A DNA stretch of 16,925 bases. It comes from JACQXM01 sp964569425 (lineage in GTDB: Bacteria; Planctomycetota; Phycisphaerae; UBA1845). A program made the translations under genes and the position numbers. The notes below the pieces were generated by a model. That model was not told where the DNA came from and made no database searches. It was given only the letters and a program-made list of their open reading frames with translations. This document shows positions 6,609-13,413 of this stretch, in pieces; position 1 is the first letter of the stretch; each line of letters begins with the position of its first letter. The stretch lies in contig CAZMVD010000090.1 in NCBI GenBank assembly GCA_964569425.1, positions 1 to 16,925 of the forward strand. The letters run 5' to 3'.

Positions 6609-9257
6609 TCAAGTCGCACGGCGGATCGGATCGTCCATGTACTCGGACGGGTTCGCGCTGGCCGCCCAATCGGCGGCGCGAAGCAGCGATTCGAGATACG
6701 CCAGGCCCCAGCGTCCGTACTTGCGTTGCAGACGGCCAAACCGGCGCGGCGATTCAATGGACAGAGCGTCGGCCTCAGTTATCGACCGGTCCGGATCAAT
6801 CGCTTCGTCAGTCTCAAAGTGCGGTCGGGCGCGCCCGTGGTGCGCGGCGATAAGGTGCAGAACGAGGTCCTTCATCTCGTCGGTGAGATCGGTAAACGCG
6901 GGATCGTTCTGAGCATCAAACACGGAGGCGAACTCGTGGCGAAATGGTTCGGGAAAACGTCCACCGCGTTGTCCGGATTTGGCGAGGATGATGTTCGGGT
7001 AGTCGCGGTTGCCGAGTGCGGTCTGAAACCGCTCTCGCCGTTTTCCGTGGTCGTGCAGTCTGGCGGCGAGGATAACGGCGTCGCCAATTTCGTGCGAAAG
7101 CGTCAGACTGGCAACGATTTGTTTCGCACGGGTCGTCACGTCATTGACATGCCTGTCCCATGCTACGGGGCGGAGGCTGGTGCGACCTCCTTCTCGCGGG
7201 AGGTCGTACCAATGCCAATACCGCTTCCGGGAACTGGTTATGTCCTCGTCGGTTATTCCGTCATCGGCCTCGGGTCGTGTATCGATTGTGCGGATCAGCC
7301 GAAGGTGGCCCGGAATGGGAGCGTTATCCCAACCGCGTTCGCGCGATGTTCGGACTTGCCCGTCGAGGGCCGCATCGGCCACGTCGTCAGCCTCTTTGGA
7401 ATCGCCATCTAGCATTCCGCCGGCCAGTCCGCCCGCGGTGGGGGGCAGCAGAATGGTGCACCCATTGATCCGGTCCTTTCGTTGCTTGTCCGCCAGTTTC
7501 TCCAGCGTCGTCACCTTGATGGTCTCACGGTCATCCACGATCCATACAGGCTTGTCGGCGTGTCGCTTCGCCAGCGACTCCAGGTGTTTGAAAACCCGGT
7601 CGCTGCGATCCCGCAGCAGTTCATGCGGCTTGAGCGGGTAGTCATCGAGCAGGTCTTCAGGTTTGTGACTTTCGAGCAGGTCGCCGGTGATAACCTCGAC
7701 CTCCTCGCGCCAGGCGACGTACGTTTCCGGCGGTTCGTAGTCGCGAATGCCATGCAGATAGGGTTCGACCGGAGGCCGCCCCGGCATGGGCTTGCGGATG
7801 CTGGTCAGCGACCAGGCGTCGAAGAGAATATCCGTGGCGGGCAGAATCGAAGGCGGGGGAGCAAAGGCACTCTTGCGCTGGTCCTCGCTCAGAGAAGCCA
7901 CAAGCTCGCTCACGGCTTTGGGGCTGGCATCGCCATTAAGCCGGCCGAGCAGTTCAAGCGTGGCCTTTCGGGCGGGTGCAAGCTTGTCCTTGTCGCCAAA
8001 GTTGTCCGGATGTACCACGTCAATTCGCGTGTCGCTGCGCTCGCCAAATCGGTTCACGCGGCCGAAGCGCTGGATCATGCTCTCCAGCGTGGTCAGATCG
8101 CACACCATGTGGTCGGCGGAAATGTCGATGCCGACCTCGCCGGCAGAAGTGCAGACAAGGTAGACGGTGCCTTCGGCGGGCTTCACGTCGGAATTGCGGT
8201 TCTTTCCCGGCAGGAATCGCATGAACACGGGGTCACGATCCGCCAGGGCATCACGTTCCCAACCGCGCATCGTGCCGGTGAGTTGCTGGACGCAGTCCAC
8301 CCCCACAGCGGATTTCTTGTCAGAAAGCTTATCAATGACCTTTTTTACATCGTCGAGTGTCCGCACGAAGACAAGCACGGCGGCATCTTTGAGATTACCG
8401 TCATCACCCTTCTCTTGGTGCTCCAGCGCAAGGCCGGTGATTTCCTCGGCGATCTTGGAATCGTCCTTTGCCTCGTGGAATCGTAGATACTTCGGCGCCT
8501 CAATCCGCTGCTTCACGACGGGATGAACTCGATCCTCTTTTTCAATGGTGATTATTTGCCTGGCGGCTCCGCCCTTGTCGTTGCGTGTTGTTGCCGTCAA
8601 CTCCATGACGTGGAAATTGGGATAATCGTTGCATCGGCACTGCTCATTCTTGATTCGGTCAATCAGTTCTTGAAACGCCGGCTCCAGGTGTGCCTCGTCA
8701 TGTACGAGCAACGCATCCTGCCCGAGGAACCCCGCGTGCAGCGGACGCGCCCTGAAACCAACGCCATAACCACTGAAAAGCAAGCGCGAACCGATCATGT
8801 CCACCGTACCGCATATCACCGCGGGGCGCGAAGGATCGGCGGACCACTCGCGGTTGTCGGCGTACTGGCCGCGAAGCGTGCTGATGGCGAGAACCGACTG
8901 GCTGTTCTTGGGCTCGGTGGCAATTAGCGTGCTCAGCGCATCGCGCAGTCCGGCCAACTCGGGCTTGGCGGCGAGGTTCTCCCGCAGCCTCTCGACCTCA
9001 TTCGTAGTCTGATCGACAACCGTGCGCCGATTCACGACGTAAACAAGGCGACGCGGCATCTTGTGGGGACGAGTGGCCAGCGCGATGAGCCAGACGGCCA
9101 CGACGCTTGTCTTCCCCAATCCCGTTGGGATGTTGCAGGACCGCGGAAATTTGTCCGCATCATCGGATGTGAATCCCTGATACAGCGCTTCCTGCCACGG
9201 AAAGGGACCGTGGCCGGTTAGAGTTTCGAACAACTGAGAGAAAGATCCGTTTGTCAA
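6609..9257 (-). CDS. cas3: Cas3 helicase-nuclease with C-terminal HD domain (type I-G)
   Basis: This 882-residue protein is the effector nuclease recruited by Cascade to unwind and degrade target DNA. The SF2 helicase comes first: Walker A PTGLGKT (44-50), DEAH (187-190), an ELTATT motif III (219-224) and QRFGRVNR motif VI (396-403). The HD nuclease is at the C-terminus, with His735-Asp736, GK (738-739), His774, His806-His807 and Asp863. Helicase first and HD last is the arrangement known for type I-G, opposite to type I-E. The start is TTG (9255-9257). GGAGG lies 7 nt before it and no in-frame ATG is better placed. It is the first gene of the cas operon, about 110 nt downstream of a strong promoter. 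All motifs appear intact. Confidence 0.95.
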   Translation of the reverse strand: MTNGSFSQLFETLTGHGPFPWQEALYQGFTSDDADKFPRSCNIPTGLGKTSVVAVWLIALATRPHKMPRRLVYVVNRRTVVDQTTNEVERLRENLAAKPELAGLRDALSTLIATEPKNSQSVLAISTLRGQYADNREWSADPSRPAVICGTVDMIGSRLLFSGYGVGFRARPLHAGFLGQDALLVHDEAHLEPAFQELIDRIKNEQCRCNDYPNFHVMELTATTRNDKGGAARQIITIEKEDRVHPVVKQRIEAPKYLRFHEAKDDSKIAEEITGLALEHQEKGDDGNLKDAAVLVFVRTLDDVKKVIDKLSDKKSAVGVDCVQQLTGTMRGWERDALADRDPVFMRFLPGKNRNSDVKPAEGTVYLVCTSAGEVGIDISADHMVCDLTTLESMIQRFGRVNRFGERSDTRIDVVHPDNFGDKDKLAPARKATLELLGRLNGDASPKAVSELVASLSEDQRKSAFAPPPSILPATDILFDAWSLTSIRKPMPGRPPVEPYLHGIRDYEPPETYVAWREEVEVITGDLLESHKPEDLLDDYPLKPHELLRDRSDRVFKHLESLAKRHADKPVWIVDDRETIKVTTLEKLADKQRKDRINGCTILLPPTAGGLAGGMLDGDSKEADDVADAALDGQVRTSRERGWDNAPIPGHLRLIRTIDTRPEADDGITDEDITSSRKRYWHWYDLPREGGRTSLRPVAWDRHVNDVTTRAKQIVASLTLSHEIGDAVILAARLHDHGKRRERFQTALGNRDYPNIILAKSGQRGGRFPEPFRHEFASVFDAQNDPAFTDLTDEMKDLVLHLIAAHHGRARPHFETDEAIDPDRSITEADALSIESPRRFGRLQRKYGRWGLAYLESLLRAADWAASANPSEYMDDPIRRAT

Positions 9258-9375
9258 CGTCCGACCTCCATCGCCACCTTGCTATTCCCGAATGGCCCAT
9301 GGTCGAGCGAAGGCCTGGAATCCGCCCGCGTAATCGTGCATGCGCTTCATGTATCGAAACCTATGTAACAACCAA

Positions 9376-9404
9376 ACAATACGCTAACGCATCCGTAGCG
9401 TCAA
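9376..9404 (-). promoter_or_regulatory. Sigma70-type promoter for the cas operon
   Basis: On the minus strand TTGACG (9399-9404) is followed, after exactly 17 nt, by TATTGT (9376-9381). The predicted start site is near 9369, giving a leader of about 110 nt before the cas3 TTG. The -35 hexamer contains the TGA stop codon of the upstream sigma-like gene (9401-9403), so promoter and upstream gene are interlocked. This is the best promoter candidate upstream of cas3. Confidence 0.6.
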
Positions 9405-9829
9405 CCCATTTTCGTGCGACCCCGCGGGTCAATCGCCTCCAGTCGCCTCCGCAGAGCACGCTTCGCCTTGCAGCGACTCGAGTGGTTGGCACGCCCACGA
9501 GGATTCTCGATCGACTCGCGCTGCCGCGGCGGCAGGGCCAGGATCGCCTCGCACATCCTCTGATGCACCTCCGCCTTGCACACGGCCTCCAGCGGTGTCG
9601 GTCCTCGATCCGGCACTTCCTCCGTAAGAGGGACGGCTTGGAGGCTTGAGCGTCGCCCTTCGTCAATCGCGATCCGCTTGGCAACGCAGGAGCCGTACGC
9701 GCCAAGATTGCGGATCCTCTGGCGGTGTTCGAGCAGTTTGAGGTTGGTCGCCTGCACGATATCCTCATCGCCGCGGGCGATTCGTCGGAATCGGGGTTGC
9801 AACGATACGAGTTCGGGCCAGTCGCGCAT
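9401..9829 (-). CDS. ECF sigma-70-like protein, shortened and probably degenerate
   Basis: This 142-residue product resembles a planctomycete-type ECF sigma factor. A region 2-like segment covers about 23-59 (DIVQATNLKLLEH, then VAKRIAIDEGRR). A region 4-like helix ILALPPRQRESI follows at about 95-106, and a final basic helix KAKRALRRRL at about 121-130. Between these last two only about 14 residues remain, where a normal region 4 carries its helix-turn-helix (around 30 residues). Promoter -35 binding is therefore probably lost. Region 2 also looks shorter than usual at its N-terminal side. The other two frames do not restore the missing part, so a deletion is likelier than a frameshift. GGAGG lies 6 nt before the ATG, so it may still be translated. 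Its last codon overlaps the cas promoter. Confidence 0.55.
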   Translation of the reverse strand: MRDWPELVSLQPRFRRIARGDEDIVQATNLKLLEHRQRIRNLGAYGSCVAKRIAIDEGRRSSLQAVPLTEEVPDRGPTPLEAVCKAEVHQRMCEAILALPPRQRESIENPRGRANHSSRCKAKRALRRRLEAIDPRGRTKMG

Positions 9830-9904
9830 TGGGCACCTCCGTCATTATAGACGGCGTTGCCCGTGAATGCGATACCCCTCCTTTGACCTCCCCGAGTTAT
9901 AAAC

Positions 9905-9933
9905 TTGACATTCTCTCCTACTACGGGTAAGTT
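9905..9933 (+). promoter_or_regulatory. Possible plus-strand promoter
   Basis: A perfect TTGACA (9905-9910) is followed after 17 nt by TAAGTT (9928-9933), a weak -10 that keeps T1, A2 and T6. Transcription would run antisense to the small gene at 9933-10196 and reach the broken kinase-like gene at 10174. The -35 is convincing and the -10 is not, so this remains tentative. Confidence 0.25.
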
Positions 9934-10196
9934 TACTGTGGATCGTCAAAGGGAACGATCCGGCTTGGCTTGGGCTCCGGGCGCAGGGAGACGTGCCAAC
10001 GCCGCTCGTGACCGTCGATGGACATGACAACCTCGGCGGTACCGCCAGCCAAGGCGTGCGGCTTCTCGAGGATCAGCCGTTCGCGCCCGGTTTGCGCCAC
10101 CGGAATTCGTTGTCCGTTCACGCGCAACTCGATGCGAACGTCCGCCGAGTGTCCGCGAGAGGGAGTTCCCGACTTGTCAGGATTGTCCGATGACAT
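9933..10196 (-). CDS. Small conserved-looking hypothetical protein
   Basis: This 87-residue protein has no function I can assign. After a polar start, the core (about 19-72) alternates short strands: RIELRVNGQRIPVAQTG, then RLILEKP, then GGTAEVVMSIDGHERRWHV. This is compatible with a small beta-rich domain, and the IDGHERRW element looks like a conserved feature of small planctomycete hypotheticals. The C-terminus is proline-rich. There are no membrane segments. The ATG (10194-10196) has only a distant purine-rich stretch before it. Its 5' end overlaps head to head with the probable start of the kinase-like pseudogene on the other strand (23 nt), so one of the two starts may be slightly different. 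It could form a cassette with the neighbouring sigma-like and kinase-like genes. Confidence 0.55.
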   Translation of the reverse strand: MSSDNPDKSGTPSRGHSADVRIELRVNGQRIPVAQTGRERLILEKPHALAGGTAEVVMSIDGHERRWHVSLRPEPKPSRIVPFDDPQ

Positions 10197-10689
10197 CGGT
10201 CAACGCGCTTCCCTATACGTCGAGCGGCGCAGGTTGGAACTCGACCGGCAACTCGGCGACGGAAAGGATGGTACCGTATTCTCGACTCGCTATCCAGCCG
10301 GCAAAGCGACCGCTGTCAAGGTGTTTCAACGGCCGGACATGTACGCACGCGAGCTGGCCGTCTATCAGCGTCACCGCGAGCATGAGGTGATCGATATTTA
10401 CGGGCACAGCGTACCGCAGCTAATCGCATAGGACAACGAACTATTGGCAATCGAGATGACAATCGTCAGCAAACCGTACCTTCTCGATTTCGCCGACGCG
10501 TACCTCGACGCGCCGCCCGACTTCCCCGACGAGGTGCTCGAACAATGGCACGAAGACAAACGGGAACAATTCGGCGACGATCGCTGGGAACGGGTTCAGA
10601 TGGCGCTGGCGGCGTTGCGCGGGCAGTACGGCATCCACCTGTTCGATGTAAACCCTGGAAACATCACGTTCGGCGAGGGCGAGGCATAA
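10174..10689 (+). pseudogene. Protein-kinase-like gene interrupted by an in-frame TAG
   Basis: One reading frame runs through 10174-10689 with a single TAG at 10429-10431. Both sides are clearly one protein. Before the stop come a glycine-rich loop (LGDGKDGTVF) and a VAIK-like lysine (TAVKVF). After it come LLAIEMTIVSKPYLLDF and a kinase-type catalytic loop, HLFDVNPGNITF. The full product would be about 170 residues, a small atypical kinase-fold protein. The TAG falls in IA-[stop]-DNELLAIEM, where a Trp codon (TGG) would fit, so a single G-to-A change is the likely lesion. The start is uncertain. TTG at 10174 has GGGAG 8 nt before it; the first in-frame ATG is at 10018, antisense inside the neighbouring gene, and is unlikely. 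The second half could in theory restart at ATG 10456, without a ribosome site. Confidence 0.6.
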
Positions 10690-10694
10690 CATCC

Positions 10695-10804
10695 GATTTC
10701 CGCGACGGATTCGTCGCGGCCCCATTGAAGCATAACCCGGGGCGGTCATCGACGCACGCTCCAAGCGCTTTCCGCGGCGCCACCCGCCGCGGCCCCATTG
10801 ACGT
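10695..10804 (-). CRISPR. Two degenerate type I-G-like CRISPR repeats flanking one spacer-sized segment
   Basis: Read on the minus strand, 10804-10767 and 10731-10695 are two similar 37-38-nt elements. Both contain TCAATGGGGCCGCG, a loop, a matching CGCGG arm and a GAAA end. One begins with GCTTCAATG, the start typical of type I-C/I-G repeats as I recall them. Each forms a perfect 8-bp stem: CCGCGACG/CGTCGCGG and CCGCGGCG/CGCCGCGG. The one base pair that differs changes on both sides (A-T versus G-C). Loops differ (GATT versus CCACC on the plus strand), and the outermost bases differ. The segment between is 35 nt, a normal spacer length, and the period is about 72 nt. Only two units exist. 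Identical repeats would be expected in an active array, so this is probably a relic or solitary pair. The alternative is a pair of hairpins between convergent genes. Confidence 0.5.
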
Positions 10805-10859
10805 TTCGCCCCGCCGAGCGTGTTGTTCCCGGGACATGGAGTTAGGTTCGATCGAACAA

Positions 10860-11819
10860 TTATCCCGGCACCGGCCTTCGCCGCTGCCGGAGCATGGCCA
10901 GCAATTCGCCGCCGCCAGGACGCTGCGCCAGGGGCTTACCGCCCGATACGCCCGCATCGGTGACCATGCCCGCAAGCCGCAACGCCCGCATGGCACGGAA
11001 GGCGCGGATGCGCTCCATGCTCGCCCGGAGCGCCTTGCCGTCACCGTCCCAAACCGCGATGTAACGCGCGCAGCGAATATCGCATTCAAGCCCGAAGTGC
11101 GTGCACACCACGTAGGCGACCGCTTCCGCTTCTAATTCCCTGGTTTCGCATTCGATGCCCAGCGCCTTGAGTGTGCCGCGGTCGAAGTGCATCGCCTGGT
11201 GCGCCAATTCATGGGCGAGAGTCTTGGCGCGCTGCCCGGTGGTGCGCGTATCGTTCAACGCGATAACACCGTCGGCCGTGGCGTAACCGTAGTCCGCGTC
11301 ATTGTCGGTCTTCAGGGTAAGGCCGCGCTTGGACGTGACGCGCTCGAGTGCACCCAGCAACGCCGCGGCATCGGAAGCGATATCGGGCACGTCGAATTCG
11401 GGCAGTGCGGCGCCGTCGGTTTGCGCCACGTCAAAAACATAGACGGGGCGAAAGTAAATGCCCGATTCGGTTTCGCTGGCGCCGTTGTCGCGCTCGACTT
11501 CGCGCGTCCAGGGGCGCGGGGCGAAAATCATAATGCCGCGCTCGCCCTTGCGGACGTGGCGCCCCATGGTTTGCCACGTCTTGAAACCGGCCACGCGCGT
11601 GGCGTTCGGGCATTGGCACAGAATCAGCATGGAATTGTGCCAGGAATAGCGGTGAAAACGCGCTTGAACGTCCAGGAATTGCTTGAACGTGTCGGACGCA
11701 AGCACGTCATCGACCGCGTGCGCCAGCGCGTCGATACGTGCGTCGATGCGCTGGCGTAACTCTTTCGCCTTGTCGCTACTGGCGTTGCTGGGGCGTGGTG
11801 AAACCGATAGACTTGTCAT
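10860..11819 (-). CDS. ArdC-like antirestriction protein (ssDNA-binding domain plus metallopeptidase)
   Basis: This 319-residue protein resembles ArdC/DUF1738 proteins of plasmids and integrative elements. The N-terminal part (about 15-135) has the signature YSWHNSMLILCQ (58-69), then GFKTWQTMGRHVRKGERG (78-95) and a YFRPVYVFDVAQT strand (122-134), the single-stranded-DNA-binding domain. The C-terminal part is a zincin-like peptidase with HELAH (203-207) and a downstream Glu in ELEAEAVAY (about 230-232) as the likely third zinc ligand. ArdC proteins protect incoming DNA from restriction in the new host. AAGGAGAT precedes the ATG by about 8 nt, and a promoter lies at 11902-11930. It is transcribed away from the plus-strand element genes and converges with the kinase-like pseudogene. 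No truncation is visible. Confidence 0.85.
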   Translation of the reverse strand: MTSLSVSPRPSNASSDKAKELRQRIDARIDALAHAVDDVLASDTFKQFLDVQARFHRYSWHNSMLILCQCPNATRVAGFKTWQTMGRHVRKGERGIMIFAPRPWTREVERDNGASETESGIYFRPVYVFDVAQTDGAALPEFDVPDIASDAAALLGALERVTSKRGLTLKTDNDADYGYATADGVIALNDTRTTGQRAKTLAHELAHQAMHFDRGTLKALGIECETRELEAEAVAYVVCTHFGLECDIRCARYIAVWDGDGKALRASMERIRAFRAMRALRLAGMVTDAGVSGGKPLAQRPGGGELLAMLRQRRRPVPG

Positions 11820-11901
11820 CGCTGCTATCTCCTTACAAGATAGTGGCCACGTGCCCGGATGTTACCAGCATCGCGGGCACACTTATCAAAACGACAAACC
11901 T

Positions 11902-11930
11902 AGTATGACACACACTCTGCCCGGTGTCAA
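11902..11930 (-). promoter_or_regulatory. Promoter of the ArdC-like gene
   Basis: On the minus strand a perfect TTGACA (11925-11930) is followed after 17 nt by CATACT (11902-11907), matching TATAAT at four of six positions. The predicted start near 11895 gives a leader of about 75 nt before the ArdC ATG. The inverted repeat at 11949-11972 lies just upstream of the -35. Confidence 0.55.
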
Positions 11931-11948
11931 GCAATTGGCACGAAAAAA

Positions 11949-11972
11949 TTCTTTCACCGGTCGGTGAAAGAA
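11949..11972. promoter_or_regulatory. Perfect 11-bp inverted repeat: operator or minus-strand terminator
   Basis: TTCTTTCACCG (11949-11959) is matched by its exact complement CGGTGAAAGAA (11962-11972) with a 2-nt centre, and both sides are flanked by A-runs on the plus strand. On the minus strand the stem is followed by TTTTTT, so it could be an intrinsic terminator that stops transcription entering the ArdC promoter from upstream. Its compact dyad form and position just above the -35 fit equally well a binding site for an element-encoded regulator. Confidence 0.5.
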
Positions 11973-12225
11973 AAATCGCCATTCCCGCGATGCCAGCGCG
12001 TGGCACGCGCGGGCGTGGAGTTTGTCGGGCGTTTTCGGCTGGTTTTCGTGGCGTTTGGGCGCGGGTCGAAAGTGCCAGCGCGTGACACTGGCTTTGGGTC
12101 CCATCGCGTCGGCGCAGAATGTTTCCACGCCCCACCCCTTGCGCCGCGTGGTTCCATCAACTTAACTCCCTCTCTCTCGTGATGCACTCCCCGTGAATCT
12201 GCGCATGTTGTCTGCAATATGGGGC
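11973..12225. other. Non-coding region with paired 16-bp repeats between divergent genes
   Basis: No convincing gene is seen between the ArdC start (11819) and the plus-strand gene at 12362, about 540 nt. Besides the promoters and inverted repeat listed separately, TGCCAGCGCGTGGCAC (11991-12006) recurs as TGCCAGCGCGTGACAC (12073-12088), with one mismatch and 82 nt apart. Each copy is itself partly dyad-symmetric (GTG/CAC). The stretch 12008-12070 is G- and T-rich. The region could hold regulator sites, an origin or transfer-related sequence of the element. Nothing decides between these. Confidence 0.4.
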
Positions 12226-12254
12226 TTGAAGTTGGCGTGCTCGTGTGGTTCAAT
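12226..12254 (+). promoter_or_regulatory. Possible promoter for the plus-strand element genes
   Basis: TTGAAG (12226-12231), 17 nt, then TTCAAT (12249-12254): four of six matches in each hexamer. It lies about 100 nt before the ATG at 12362. This is the best-spaced candidate I see in this region, but both boxes are only moderate. Confidence 0.3.
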
Positions 12255-12361
12255 TCCTGTTGAGGGTAGGCGGCTGATCCCCGCCGAACGCTGTCCATCG
12301 GGCGTGCTTTGCACTGTCCGGCGCGCCCGGTGGGCGGCGGCCCAATGGAGGATAGTGCGCC

Positions 12362-13311
12362 ATGGCAAAGACCAATCATCGCGAGTCCAAGAAGAAGAAA
12401 AGGCGGAAGTCGACACGAACTTCCAATGTACAAGCGCGCTCGCCCCAGGCGGTCATCCTCAATTCTGCACTGCCATTTCCATCGGACGATTGGCGCTACG
12501 GTTTTCTCGCGGCGCTCAAGTTCTATCAGGTGAAGGGCTTCACCATCACGAAGAACATTGGGCACGACGATTTTTTTGCGGATCGCAAACCATGCCTAAC
12601 GGTGTTCCGCTGCTCCTCGCATGGGCGGACCTGGACAAGCTGCCGGACCATACGACGACGATTCCCCATGGAAACGACGAATTGGAACAGGCGGGTTATA
12701 TTGAGTGCTCAAGGGGACCGCTCAAGTTGCCGGTTTGGCATACCGGAGGTCGCCTTTGCGGGTGTCAGTACTTGACTTCGAGCGGCGAGACCGCCGAATT
12801 GAGGTTTGTGGGACGGTACGTTTTTGCGTTACGGCGCGATCGTGAGCGCAGGCGTGTGCTTCGGGAACGGGACGACCGACGCCTGAACGGTTTTTTGAGT
12901 CTCTTGCCGTCGCGAGTCAGGGCGGTCGCTTTGCTCGACTTCGACTCGCATCATCATTTCAAGTTGACACCCCGTGGGTTTGAACTGCTGGACCGGGTTC
13001 ACTCGTTCGCGAGCCTTGCGAATACCCAATCGGCACCAATTCCTGGGTGGAAAAGGCTAGAGCTTGAAAAGCACGCTGAATCTGACAGTCTTGCCAAACT
13101 TGACGGGCGCGAATACCCGATCCATGGAGTCGCGCAGATCGAATTATTGACCGCACTCAAGGCGGCTGAAGGCAAGCCGATACTCGCAAGAAAGCTGGAG
13201 AAAACCACCTTGGGTCGCAGGGCTTTTCTTGTCCATCGGGAGTTACCTGCCCCCATAAGGAAGCTCATCATCGCGCCCGGAAAGGGTGGAAAAGGATATC
13301 GAATGCGGTAA
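12362..13311 (+). CDS. Winged-helix-like protein with a frame change at a slippery heptamer (putative -1 frameshift, or broken gene)
   Basis: The first frame starts at ATG 12362, with GGAGGA about 9 nt upstream. It gives a lysine-rich N-terminus followed by protein-like sequence (SDDWRYGFLAALKFYQVKGF). Beyond about 12590 this frame turns into non-protein-like sequence and stops at 12775. The -1 frame, by contrast, is protein-like from about 12592 to its stop at 13309-13311, ending in a probable winged-helix domain (IELLTALKAAEGKPILARKL, then IRKLIIAPGKGGKGYRM). Seven T at 12571-12577 are phased exactly as T TTT TTT in the first frame, so one -1 slip joins the two parts into 316 residues. Without a slip the product is 137 residues. 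An indel in the homopolymer would look the same. The overall function is unknown; the C-terminus suggests DNA binding. Confidence 0.5.
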
Positions 13312-13320
13312 CGCAACGCA

Positions 13321-13353
13321 CCTTCCTCGTACCTTCCTCGTACCTTCCTCGTA
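13321..13353. repeat. Three perfect 11-bp tandem repeats
   Basis: CCTTCCTCGTA occurs three times without a gap (13321-13331, 13332-13342, 13343-13353), followed by a partial CCTTACG. The array lies in the 102-nt space between the frame-changing gene and the DUF1580-like gene, about 60 nt before the latter's ATG. An 11-bp period is about one helical turn, so it could stack protein sites on one DNA face; slippage copies are the plain alternative. Confidence 0.8.
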
Positions 13354-13413
13354 CCTTACGGCCCGCCGCAAAGTTCGCAAACTGACGGACAGTCCAACAT
13401 AAGGAGACTGTCT

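Noticed and set aside
9844..9849. Perfect TATAAT on the minus strand upstream of the sigma-like gene
   Set aside because: No acceptable -35 lies 16-18 nt upstream, and the transcript would begin inside the ribosome binding site at 9836-9840.
10695..10804. Interpretation of the two hairpins as a pair of intrinsic terminators between convergent genes
   Set aside because: Neither hairpin is followed by a T-run on either strand, and conservation extends past the stem into TCAATGGGG, which a terminator would not need. Kept as a weaker alternative.
10846..10857. Perfect palindrome GTTCGATCGAAC just after the ArdC-like gene
   Set aside because: Short, without a T-run, and of a type expected by chance at this GC content; no partner copy was seen to support an attachment site.
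12236..12275. GGTTCAATTCC resembling a tRNA T-arm, a common integration target
   Set aside because: The flanking bases do not form a five-pair T-stem and no cloverleaf or acceptor stem can be built around it.
12193..12591. Upstream extension of the frame that ends at 13311, starting at ATG 12193
   Set aside because: Its first 130 residues are not protein-like, it lacks a ribosome site, and the overlapping frame from 12362 has both a good ribosome site and protein-like sequence.
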